Assembly (NCBI RefSeq): GCF_002028425.1
Contig: NZ_CP020042.1
Span: 2,790,001-2,854,000 of the forward strand
Direction of reading: 5' to 3'
Length of the DNA: 64,000 nt
DNA from: Streptomyces katrae
GTDB taxonomy: Bacteria > Actinomycetota > Actinomycetes > Streptomycetales > Streptomycetaceae
Positions 25,315-33,718 of this stretch are shown here, piece by piece (the stretch's first letter is position 1; each line of letters begins with the position of its first letter). A program made the position numbers and the translations under genes. Under the pieces are notes generated by a model, which had not been told where the DNA came from, did not search any database, and saw only the letters and a program-made list of their open reading frames with translations.

Positions 25315-26595
25315 GTGAGCCGGACGGGGCTGATGGACCGGGACGAGGTGGACCGGGCGCTGACCCGCCTGGGCGCCGAGCACGAGGCCGTGGAGACCTC
25401 GCTGCTCGCGCTGCAGGACCACGCGGGGCGCCGGCTGCTGGAGGGCGCGGCGCTGAGCGGGGTCACCAAGGAGCGCTGGGCCGCCGCCGACGCGGCCGTG
25501 ACCCGGCTGTGGACGTACTTCGACGCCTACAGCGGGGCGCTGGCCGCCGCCCGGGAGATCCGCGAGCGGCGTCGCTGGCCGAGCCGTGAGGACCTGGCGG
25601 AGCTGACGGAGCGGCTGCGCGGGCCGGGTGTGACGATCGCGGGGGCCGGGGTGGAGGGTGCCGGGCTGGCGGAGCGGTTCTCGCTCGCCGAGCTGGTGGC
25701 CCGGATGAACGAGCTGTACGCCGCCTCGCTGGACGTGGTGGTCGCCGCCGACGCCGTGTGGTCGGCGCTGCCCGCGCGGATCGACCTGCTCGCCGCCGAG
25801 CTGCACCGGACGCGTTCACTGGCGCACTCGGTGGGGGTCCGGCCGGGCGAGCACCCGTCGGGGGACGACCTGGAGGAGATCACCGCCGAGCTGGCGCAGC
25901 TGCGGGAGGCGGTGATCGCCGATCCGCTGGCGTTCTGGGTGCCCGCCTCGGGGAGTTCCGCCCCGGGCGGCGGCCGGCCCGACACCGCCCGCTACGACCG
26001 GGCGGCCCGCGCGCTGGACGACGTACGCCGGGAGGTGGAGGCGGTCCTGACGGTGCGGCAGGACGCGGAGGCCCGGCTGATCGCCCTGCGGGACGTGCTC
26101 TCGCGGGCCGACCGGACCCTCTCCGAGGCGCGGACGGCGCGCGGGGAGGTGCTGGCGAAGATCGCGGCGTCGGAGGTGCCGGCCGTCAGCGGCCCGCCGA
26201 CGGCCCTGCAGGAGCAGCTGGCCGCGGCGGCCGAGTACCGCAGGCGGTCGCAGTGGCACCGGCTGTCGCCGCTGCTGGACGCGTTGGAGGACCGGGCCGA
26301 GGAGGAACTCCGGCGGGCCCGCGAATCGTTGACTGCGGTGACGGCGCCGCTGGCGGTACGGGCCGAGCTGCGCGGGCGGCTGGACGCGTACCGGGCGAAG
26401 GTGGCCCGGCACGGCCTGGCGGAGGATCCGCTGCTGGTCGAGCGGTATGACACGGCCCGTCGGATGCTGTGGAGCGCACCGTGCGACCTGCGGGCGGCGG
26501 AAGGGGCGGTGCTGCGCTACCAGCGGGCGGCGGCCGAGGCGCTGGCCCCGCCGGAGGACCACCGGCCCGAGGGGCCCGGGGAGGAGGAAGCGTGA
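25315..26595 (+). CDS. Coiled-coil protein of the PknG operon, unknown function
   Basis: 426 residues from the GTG at 25315, with GGAG six bases upstream. It is almost entirely alpha-helical and rich in Ala, Glu, Arg and Leu, with long heptad-like stretches (residues 60-110, 225-300 and 325-400). It has no membrane segment, no cysteine cluster and no recognisable enzyme motif. It lies between the GlnH-like and PknG genes and overlaps pknG by 4 bp (GTGA), so it is made together with them. A scaffold or adaptor for the kinase is a reasonable inference. I do not recognise a named family. Confidence 0.75.
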   Translation: MSRTGLMDRDEVDRALTRLGAEHEAVETSLLALQDHAGRRLLEGAALSGVTKERWAAADAAVTRLWTYFDAYSGALAAAREIRERRRWPSREDLAELTERLRGPGVTIAGAGVEGAGLAERFSLAELVARMNELYAASLDVVVAADAVWSALPARIDLLAAELHRTRSLAHSVGVRPGEHPSGDDLEEITAELAQLREAVIADPLAFWVPASGSSAPGGGRPDTARYDRAARALDDVRREVEAVLTVRQDAEARLIALRDVLSRADRTLSEARTARGEVLAKIAASEVPAVSGPPTALQEQLAAAAEYRRRSQWHRLSPLLDALEDRAEEELRRARESLTAVTAPLAVRAELRGRLDAYRAKVARHGLAEDPLLVERYDTARRMLWSAPCDLRAAEGAVLRYQRAAAEALAPPEDHRPEGPGEEEA

Positions 26596-29582
26596 GCCTG
26601 ATCGGATCGCCCTGCCTGCGCGCCGGCTGCCCGGGCGCGTACGAGGACATGGGCGGCGGCGAGGTGTACTGCGACACCTGTGGGCTGGCCCCGCTGGGTG
26701 CGGTCGCGGCGGGCGCGCAGGAGCTGGTGTCCCCGCCGACGGGGATGACGAGCGCCGCTCGGCACGGGGACTCCCGGGGGTCGGCGGGCTCGCGCGGCTC
26801 CGGGCGTTCCTCGGCGTCGGCGCGTTCGGCTTCCTCCCGGTCCTCGTCCTCGCGCCGCTCGGTGTCCGGGCGGCTGTCGCGTTCCCTGCCGGGTTCGGGG
26901 TCCAGCCGGTCGGTGTCGGTGCGCAGTTCGGGATCGGCGTCCGGGGCCTCGGGGCGCAGCCGGCTGGGCGCGGGGCTGGTCAGTGTGCCCGAGGTACCGC
27001 GGCCGGATCCCTCGGCGGCGGTGCTGGCGAACCCGGAGGTGCCGGAGCGCAAGCGGTTCTGCTCTCGTTCGGACTGCGGGGCTCCGGTGGGCCGGGCGCG
27101 CGGGGACCGGCCGGGGCGGACGGAGGGGTTCTGCACCAAGTGCGGGCACCCGTACTCCTTCGTGCCGAAGCTGCGCGCCGGGGACGTGGTGCACGGCCAG
27201 TACGAGGTGGCGGGCTGCCTGGCGCACGGCGGGCTGGGCTGGGTGTACCTGGCGGTGGACCGGGCGGTCTCGGACCGGTGGGTGGTGCTCAAGGGCCTGC
27301 TGGACACCGGGGACCAGGACGCGATGGAGGCGGCGATCTCCGAGCGGCGCTTCCTGGCGGAGATCGAGCACTCCAACATCGTGCGCATCTACAACTTCGT
27401 GGAGCACCTGGACCAGCGGACGGGTTCGCTGGACGGGTACATCGTCATGGAGTACGTGGGCGGCAAGTCGCTGAAGGAGATCGCCAACGACCGGCGCCGG
27501 CCGGACGGGCGGCGTGATCCGCTGCCGGTGGAGCAGGCGTGCGCCTACGGCATCGAGGCGCTGGAGGCCCTGGGGCACCTGCACAGCCGCAACCTGCTGT
27601 ACTGCGACTTCAAGGTTGACAACGCGATCCAGCAGCAGGACCAGCTGAAGCTGATCGACATGGGCGCGGTGCGGCGGATGGACGACGAGGAGTCGGCCAT
27701 CTACGGCACGGTGGGCTACCAGGCTCCGGAGGTGGCGGAGCTGGGGCCGTCGGTGGCCTCCGACCTGTACACGGTGGCGCGGACGCTGGCGGTGCTGACG
27801 TTCGACTTCCAGGGCTACACGAACGTGTTCGTGGACTCGCTTCCGGACCCGGAGCACATCGAGGTGTTCCAGCGGTACGAGTCCTTCTACCGGCTGCTGG
27901 TGCGGGCCACCGATCCGGATCCGGGGCGGCGGTTCGCCTCCGCGCAGGAGATGGCGGACCAGCTGACGGGCGTGCTGCGGGAGGTCGTCGCGCTCCAGAC
28001 GGGCCGGCCGCGGCCGCAGCTGTCGACCCTGTTCGGCCCGGAGCTGCGCGTTGCGGACACCCAGCTGTACGAGGACGCCCCGGACGCGGAGGTCTCCCGC
28101 CTGGGCACCCGCCCCCTCCCCCGGCGCGGCTTCGCCCTGGGGCGCCGCGGTACGGCTGCCGCCGGCGCGGGCGCGGAGTCCCCCGCGGGGGCGGCGGGCA
28201 TCGCGGGGGCGGCGGGCCCGGGTACTGGCTCCCTTGCGCAGGGCCCCGGGGCGGCGGGGGCGGAAGCCTCTGCTCCGGGGAGCCCGTCCGGGCCCTCGGG
28301 CTCCGTACCGCGGCCCTTCGTGCCGGGGGCCCCATGGCAGCCGGGCGTGTCCGGGCCCGGCGTGGCGGGGGCGGGCTTCACCTCCGCCGCTGCGGGGTCG
28401 GAGGTGCCGGGGGCCGGGACGCCGGGATCCGGCGGCCGGAACTCCGGGCCGGGGAAGGCCGTTTCCGGATATGGCGGGCCGGGTCCCGGCGGGGCCGTCG
28501 GCGGTGGCACCGCGGGCGCGGCCGGGGTTTCCGTGCTCGGGACCAGCGCCACGCACGTGGGCCGCGCCGGGCTGCCCGGGCCCCGTCCCGCCCCGGTGGT
28601 CCCGGCGGCTCCGGCGACCGCCGCCGCCTCCCTCCCCCTCGCCGCCGCGGCCGCGGGGCTGGCTCCGCTCGACGTCCGTGACACCGCGCTGGCGCTGCCC
28701 GTGCCGCTGGTGGACCCGGCCGACCCGAACGCCGGGTTCCTGGCGGGCCTGCTCGCCTCCGCGCCCGCCGACCTGCTCGGGGCCCTGGGCGCGGCCGTCT
28801 CCGACTCCGCCGAACTGCGGCTGCGGGAGCTGCGGGCCCGACTGGAGCTGGGCGAACTGGCCGTGGCCGCGCGGGCCCTGGCCGAGCTGGAGGCCACGTA
28901 CCCCGACGACTGGCGGGTGGTGTGGGCGCGCGGGATCGCCTCGCTGGCCACCGGGGACGACGAGATAGCGGCCCTGTCCTTCGACGCCGTCTACGACGCG
29001 TTCCCGGGCGAGCCCGCACCGAAGCTGGCACTCGCGCTGTGCGCGGAGATCCTGGGCCAGCTGGACAACGCCGCCGAGTACTACCGGCTCGTCTGGATCA
29101 CCGATCCCGGTTTCGTGAGCGCGGCCTTCGGGCTGGCCCGGGTCCAACTGGCCTCCGGAGACCGGGCCGCGGCCGTCCGTACGCTGGAGTCCGTACCGGA
29201 GTCCTCGATCCACTACACGGCCGCACGGGTGGCGGCCGTACGGGCACGCCTGCGCGACCGGTCGCCGCAGGAGGAGCTCCTGGCGGACCTCGGGGCGGCG
29301 TCGGACCAGGTCGAGGCGTTGCGGCGGTTCGGACTCGACCCGGAACGCCAGGAGCGGCTGGCGACGGAGGTTCTGGGCGCGGCCCTGGACTGGGTACTGT
29401 CGGGTAGCCGGGGTGCCGACCCCGGCCGGAGCTCGTTGCTCGGCAGTCAACTGGACGAGCGGGGGCTGCGCTTCGGCCTGGAGCGCTCCTACCGCGTCCT
29501 CGCCCGGCTGGCACAGCGGGGCGAGGAGAGGATCGAACTGGTGGAGCGGGCCAACCGTTTCCGTCCCCGGACGTGGGTGTGA
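26592..29582 (+). CDS. pknG: PknG-type serine/threonine protein kinase
   Basis: 996 residues. Order: a zinc-ribbon-like cluster (Cys8, 13, 27, 30), a Ser/Arg-rich stretch (about 57-120), a second cluster FCSRSDCG...FCTKCG (about 155-185) equivalent to the rubredoxin-like domain of PknG, a kinase domain (about 196-480), an Ala/Gly/Pro linker (about 497-693) and a C-terminal TPR-like helical region. Kinase landmarks: glycine loop AHGGLGWVYLAVD, lysine VVLKG, catalytic loop LLYCDFKVDN, DMG in place of DFG, and GTVGYQAPEVA. In actinobacteria PknG phosphorylates the FHA protein GarA/OdhI to control 2-oxoglutarate flux. At 996 residues it is longer than the 750 of M. tuberculosis, mostly through the linker. 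Confidence 0.92.
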   Translation: MSLIGSPCLRAGCPGAYEDMGGGEVYCDTCGLAPLGAVAAGAQELVSPPTGMTSAARHGDSRGSAGSRGSGRSSASARSASSRSSSSRRSVSGRLSRSLPGSGSSRSVSVRSSGSASGASGRSRLGAGLVSVPEVPRPDPSAAVLANPEVPERKRFCSRSDCGAPVGRARGDRPGRTEGFCTKCGHPYSFVPKLRAGDVVHGQYEVAGCLAHGGLGWVYLAVDRAVSDRWVVLKGLLDTGDQDAMEAAISERRFLAEIEHSNIVRIYNFVEHLDQRTGSLDGYIVMEYVGGKSLKEIANDRRRPDGRRDPLPVEQACAYGIEALEALGHLHSRNLLYCDFKVDNAIQQQDQLKLIDMGAVRRMDDEESAIYGTVGYQAPEVAELGPSVASDLYTVARTLAVLTFDFQGYTNVFVDSLPDPEHIEVFQRYESFYRLLVRATDPDPGRRFASAQEMADQLTGVLREVVALQTGRPRPQLSTLFGPELRVADTQLYEDAPDAEVSRLGTRPLPRRGFALGRRGTAAAGAGAESPAGAAGIAGAAGPGTGSLAQGPGAAGAEASAPGSPSGPSGSVPRPFVPGAPWQPGVSGPGVAGAGFTSAAAGSEVPGAGTPGSGGRNSGPGKAVSGYGGPGPGGAVGGGTAGAAGVSVLGTSATHVGRAGLPGPRPAPVVPAAPATAAASLPLAAAAAGLAPLDVRDTALALPVPLVDPADPNAGFLAGLLASAPADLLGALGAAVSDSAELRLRELRARLELGELAVAARALAELEATYPDDWRVVWARGIASLATGDDEIAALSFDAVYDAFPGEPAPKLALALCAEILGQLDNAAEYYRLVWITDPGFVSAAFGLARVQLASGDRAAAVRTLESVPESSIHYTAARVAAVRARLRDRSPQEELLADLGAASDQVEALRRFGLDPERQERLATEVLGAALDWVLSGSRGADPGRSSLLGSQLDERGLRFGLERSYRVLARLAQRGEERIELVERANRFRPRTWV

Positions 29583-29585
29583 GTG

Positions 29586-31184
29586 ATGTCGATGCATCGG
29601 CTGTCGGGCTGCCCCAGCTGCGCGGAGCCCCTGGAGGAGGGTGACCGTTTCTGCGGGGTGTGCGGATACGCCCTCTCCGCCCCGCCCGCTCCCCCGGACC
29701 GCACCCCGACCCTGCCGGACCCGGACCCGGGCGGCGGGTTCGTACCCGGCCCGGCGGCCGGAGAGTCCCCGGCGTGGGCGGGCGCGGCCGCCGCTTCGGG
29801 GCACCCAGGCCGCGGAGCGGATGCCGCGCGCCCGGCCGAAGCGGGCGCGTACGCCACGACCGCCGCCCCGGGCTTCGGGTCCGCCGTCGGGGTGCCGGCG
29901 CCCGGATGGGAGGGCACCCCTGTGCCCCCCGGTTCCACGGTCGCCTCCGGTACCGCCCCCGCGTCCCCCGCCGACACCCCGTGGGGCGCGGTCCCGTACG
30001 GCAGCGCGGACGACGCCGACCACGGCCGGCCCCGGGGGGCGGCGCCCGAGGAGGCCCACGGCGCCGCGCCGCAGGCGAACCCGCACGATGCCCCGCTCGC
30101 CGCCGGCGCACCCGGGGCTGACGCCCCGTACGGCCGGGCCCCCTCGCCGGACCCGCAGGAGGACCCGCACGAGGACCCCCACGCCTGCGCCCCGCAGGGG
30201 AGCGGCGGCGGGCGGACCTGCGTCGCCTGCCGGTCCGGGTACGTGGACACCGACGGCTACTGCGAGCACTGCGGTCACGCCCAGCCGCGGGAGCGGGACC
30301 ACGTGGAGGAGGAGCTGTGCAGCGTCGCCGCCGTCAGTGACCGGGGGCTGCGCCACCACCGCAACGAGGACTCCTTCGCGGTGGCGGCCACGGCCATGCC
30401 CGACGGCTCCGCCGCGACCGTCGCCATCGTCTGCGACGGCGTCTCCTCCGCCAGCCGCCCCGACGACGCTTCGGCCGCCGCCGCTGGCGCGGCCAGCGAG
30501 GCCCTGCTCGATGCCCTGCCCCGGGGCGCACACCCGGCGGAGGCCATGCACGAGGCGATCCTCGCGGCGGGCGCCGCGGTGAGCGCCCTCGCCCCGCAGC
30601 CCCCCGGCGCTCAGAACGCCCCCGCCTGCACCCTGGTCGGGGCCGTCGTCAGCAGCGGCGTGCTGACCATCGGCTGGGTCGGCGACAGCCGGGCCTACTG
30701 GGTCCCCGACGACCGTGCGGCGGCGCCCCGCCGGCTCACCGAGGACGACTCCTGGGCCGCGCAGATGGTCGCGGCGGGTCTGATGGGCGAGGCCGAGGCC
30801 TACGCCGACGTCCGGGCACACGCCATCACCGGCTGGCTCGGGGCCGACGCGTACGACCTCGACCCGCACACCGCGAGCTTCAGACCCGACCACCCCGGCG
30901 TGGTCGTCGTCTGCACCGACGGCCTGTGGAACTACGCCGAGTCCGCCGTCGACATGGCCCGCATCCTGCCCCCCGACGCCGCCGAACGGCCCCTGCACTG
31001 CGCCCAGGTGCTGGTCGGCCACGCCCTCGACGGTGGCGGGCACGACAACATCACCGTCGCCGTGGTGCCGTTCACCGCCGCGCCGCCGGAACCCGGAGCG
31101 GAACCGGGGACGGCGGGCGTGGCGGAGGCCGGAGCGGAAGCGGGGACGGCGTCCCGGACCGAGCCGCCGCGCCCCCTGGCCTGA
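29586..31184 (+). CDS. PP2C-type protein phosphatase with zinc ribbons
   Basis: 532 residues from the ATG at 29586; the GTG at 29583 adds one residue. The N-terminus has a cysteine cluster (CPSCAEPLEEGDRFCGVCG), then about 170 residues of low-complexity Ala/Pro/Gly, then a second cluster (CVACRSGYVDTDGYCEHCG). The phosphatase domain (about 237-500) has the metal-binding motifs DRGLRHHRNEDSF, VCDGVSS, GWVGDSRAYW, TDGLWNYAE and GGHDNITVAVV. It is expected to oppose the PknG encoded just upstream. The gene begins 3 bp after pknG. Confidence 0.92.
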   Translation: MSMHRLSGCPSCAEPLEEGDRFCGVCGYALSAPPAPPDRTPTLPDPDPGGGFVPGPAAGESPAWAGAAAASGHPGRGADAARPAEAGAYATTAAPGFGSAVGVPAPGWEGTPVPPGSTVASGTAPASPADTPWGAVPYGSADDADHGRPRGAAPEEAHGAAPQANPHDAPLAAGAPGADAPYGRAPSPDPQEDPHEDPHACAPQGSGGGRTCVACRSGYVDTDGYCEHCGHAQPRERDHVEEELCSVAAVSDRGLRHHRNEDSFAVAATAMPDGSAATVAIVCDGVSSASRPDDASAAAAGAASEALLDALPRGAHPAEAMHEAILAAGAAVSALAPQPPGAQNAPACTLVGAVVSSGVLTIGWVGDSRAYWVPDDRAAAPRRLTEDDSWAAQMVAAGLMGEAEAYADVRAHAITGWLGADAYDLDPHTASFRPDHPGVVVVCTDGLWNYAESAVDMARILPPDAAERPLHCAQVLVGHALDGGGHDNITVAVVPFTAAPPEPGAEPGTAGVAEAGAEAGTASRTEPPRPLA

Positions 31185-31273
31185 ACCGCCCCGGCCCGTC
31201 CGCCCAGCCCCGGCCCGTCCGCCCCGCCCGGGTCCGTCCGCTCCGCCCCGACAGCCCCCGAGGAGTCACCCCG

Positions 31274-32599
31274 ATGGCGAACTTCGCCAAGCCGCGCGCC
31301 CCGCGCTTCAGCATGGAGGTGTACCAGAACGAGTTCCTGCCCGAGGGCGGTCGGGACGTCCACGCCATCGTGACGGTCACCTCCAGCGGCGGCGCCATCG
31401 CCACCGCCGGGCGGGCGCTCGGGCAGGACGCGGCCGTGGTGATCATGGTCGACTGCTCCGGCTCGATGGACCACCCGCCGCAGAAGATGCGCGGTGCCCG
31501 CGAGGCCACCGCCGCCGCGATCGACACCCTGCGCGACGGCACGGCCTTCGCCGTGATCGCCGGCACCCACGAGGCCCGCGAGGTCTATCCCGGCCAGGGC
31601 CTCCTCGCCACCGCCGACGCGACCACCCGGGCGCGGGCCAAGGAGGCCCTGCGCGGCCTGAGCGCGGGCGGCGGCACCGCCATCGGCACCTGGCTGCGGC
31701 TGGCGGACGGTCTGCTGCGCCGCTCCCCGGCCGCCATCCGGCACGGCATCCTGCTGACCGACGGCCGCAACGAGCACGAGGACCCGGCCGTACTGCGCGC
31801 CACCCTCGAGGCCTGCGCCGGCCGCTTCACCTGCGACGCGCGCGGGGTGGGGACGGACTGGGAGGTCAAGGAGGTGACGGGAATCGCGAGCGCCCTGCTG
31901 GGCTCCGCCGACATCGTCGCCGATCCGGCCCGTCTCGCCGAGGACTTCACGCTCATGATGGAGAAGGTCATGGGCAAGGAGGTCGCGGACGTCGCGCTGC
32001 GCGTGTGGACCCCGGTCGGGGCGGAGATCCTTTACGTCAAGCAGGTCTCGCCGTCCGTCCAGGACCTCACCGGCCGCCGTACCGAGGCGGGGCCGCGGGC
32101 CGGGGACTATCCGACGGGCTCCTGGGGTGACGAGTCGCGCGACTACCACCTGTGCGTACGGGTGCCGGACGCCTCCGTCGGCCAGGAGATGCTGGCCGCC
32201 CGCGCCTCGCTCGTCCTGCCGGGGCCGGCCGGCGGGCCGGGCTCCCCGGTCGCCCAGGGGCTGGTCCGGGCGGTGTGGACGAACGACCTCGCCGCGTCGA
32301 CCGCGATCAGCCCGCAGGTGGCGCACTACACGGGGCAGGCGGAGCTCGCGCAGGCTATCCAACAGGGCCTGCATGCCCGCAAAATGGGCGATGTCGACGG
32401 CGCCACGGCCAAACTCGGCCGTGCCGTGCAGTTGGCGAGCGCCTCCGGGAACGCGGACACCGCCAGACTGCTCTCCAAGGTGGTGGACGTCGTCGACGCG
32501 GCGGCGGGTACTGTGCGCCTGAAAGCCAAGGTCGCCGATGCCGACGAGATGACCCTTGAAACCCGTTCGACACAGACCGTCCGAGTGAAGAAGACCTGA
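31274..32599 (+). CDS. VWA-domain protein of the PknG operon
   Basis: 441 residues from the ATG at 31274, with GAGGAG upstream. The von Willebrand A domain at about 50-220 has a complete MIDAS: VDCSGSMD, the Thr of GGGTAIGTWL, and HGILLTDGRNEHED. A beta-rich region and a helical C-terminus (LHARKMGDVDGATAKLGRAVQLA) follow. There is no signal peptide, so it is cytoplasmic. VWA proteins next to kinase, phosphatase and FHA genes are often metal-dependent adaptors. The role here is not established. Confidence 0.88.
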   Translation: MANFAKPRAPRFSMEVYQNEFLPEGGRDVHAIVTVTSSGGAIATAGRALGQDAAVVIMVDCSGSMDHPPQKMRGAREATAAAIDTLRDGTAFAVIAGTHEAREVYPGQGLLATADATTRARAKEALRGLSAGGGTAIGTWLRLADGLLRRSPAAIRHGILLTDGRNEHEDPAVLRATLEACAGRFTCDARGVGTDWEVKEVTGIASALLGSADIVADPARLAEDFTLMMEKVMGKEVADVALRVWTPVGAEILYVKQVSPSVQDLTGRRTEAGPRAGDYPTGSWGDESRDYHLCVRVPDASVGQEMLAARASLVLPGPAGGPGSPVAQGLVRAVWTNDLAASTAISPQVAHYTGQAELAQAIQQGLHARKMGDVDGATAKLGRAVQLASASGNADTARLLSKVVDVVDAAAGTVRLKAKVADADEMTLETRSTQTVRVKKT

Positions 32600-32645
32600 G
32601 TAGACGCCTGCGGCGATGACGCAGGGAGAAGGGGGAAGCGCCGCG

Positions 32646-33668
32646 ATGCCGACCTGTCCGAACGGGCACCAGTCCGCCTCCGACGACTGGTGCGAGGTCT
32701 GCGGCCACCGGATGGCTGCCCCGGCGGGCCCCCCTGCGGCCGCCTCCTACGCCTACCCTCCCACCACCGGTGAGCCCACCGCCCAGGCGGAGCTGTGCCC
32801 GCAGTGCAAGACCCCGCGCGAGGCCATGGCCCCGTTCTGCGAGGAGTGCCGGTACAACTTCCTGACGCGGACGGCGAACCCGTACGCCCCGCCGCCGTCC
32901 GCCCCCGACGCGGGTCCGGCCGGTACGGGTGCGCAGGCCCTGGCGGCCCCGGTGACCGGCGGGACCCCGCCGCCCCCGCCGCCGCCGCTCCCGCCCCAGC
33001 CGGTTTACTCCCAGGACCACTTCGAGTACCAGGGCTCCCGGCCCTCCCGGGTCAACCGCCCGGCCGAGCCGCTCCAGGACGACGACGACTGGCTGCTGCC
33101 GCCGCCCGCCGCCCCGGAGCCGCCCGCCCCGCCGGTCGCGGTGGCCCCGCCGCCGCCCCCGCCCGTGGCACCGGCGCCGGTCCAGCAGCCCGTCCAGCAG
33201 GAGCATCCGGTGGCGCCCGGCGCGGAATACCCCGCCGCGCCCGTTCCGGAGCAGTCCGGCGGCGGCTCCTGGACGGCGACGATCGCCCCGGACCGCTCGT
33301 ACTTCATGGCGATGATGCAGCGCAGCGGGCCGGAGGCGGCCGGGCTCAACCTGCCCGCCTACTCCCCGGAGTTGCACCTTCCGCTCTCCGGAGGCCAGAT
33401 CACCATCGGCCGCCGCCGCGCCTCGACGGGCGAGTCCCCGGACATCGACCTGTCGGTGCCGCCGGAGGACCCCGGCGTCTCGCACAGCCATGCGGTGCTC
33501 GTCCAGCAGCCCGACCTCAGCTGGGCGGTGGTGGACCAGAACTCCACCAACGGCACCACCGTCAACATGGGCGAGGAGCCGATCCAGCCCTACGTCCCGG
33601 TCCCCCTCGCCGACGGCGACCGGGTCCACCTGGGCGCCTGGACCACCATCACCATCCGGCGCGGCTGA
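32646..33668 (+). CDS. FHA-domain protein with N-terminal zinc ribbons
   Basis: 340 residues from the ATG at 32646. Two cysteine clusters open the protein (CPNGHQSASDDWCEVCG and CPQCK...CEECR, about 4-76). A Pro/Ala-rich linker with runs of seven prolines follows, then an FHA domain at the C-terminus (about 240-340) with the phosphothreonine-binding residues of TIGRRRAS, the SHSHAVL segment and NSTNGTTVN. It should read phosphothreonine on partners, probably products of PknG. Unlike GarA/OdhI it has no short N-terminal ETT phosphorylation motif. It is the last gene of the operon and convergent with the methyltransferase. Confidence 0.9.
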   Translation: MPTCPNGHQSASDDWCEVCGHRMAAPAGPPAAASYAYPPTTGEPTAQAELCPQCKTPREAMAPFCEECRYNFLTRTANPYAPPPSAPDAGPAGTGAQALAAPVTGGTPPPPPPPLPPQPVYSQDHFEYQGSRPSRVNRPAEPLQDDDDWLLPPPAAPEPPAPPVAVAPPPPPPVAPAPVQQPVQQEHPVAPGAEYPAAPVPEQSGGGSWTATIAPDRSYFMAMMQRSGPEAAGLNLPAYSPELHLPLSGGQITIGRRRASTGESPDIDLSVPPEDPGVSHSHAVLVQQPDLSWAVVDQNSTNGTTVNMGEEPIQPYVPVPLADGDRVHLGAWTTITIRRG

Positions 33669-33682
33669 CCGGACACCCCTGG

Positions 33683-33718
33683 CCGGCGCCCTAGCCGACG
33701 CCCTAGCCGGCGCCCTCC
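33683..33718. repeat. Three 12-bp tandem repeats at convergent gene ends
   Basis: CCGGCGCCCTAG, CCGACGCCCTAG and CCGGCGCCCTCC follow one another. The second copy contains the stop codon of the methyltransferase gene on the minus strand. Confidence 0.7.

Noticed and set aside
26517..31043. 1508-residue open frame on the minus strand
   Set aside because: It lies opposite the PknG and PP2C genes, has biased Arg/Gly/His composition and no family motifs. Long antisense frames are expected at this GC content.
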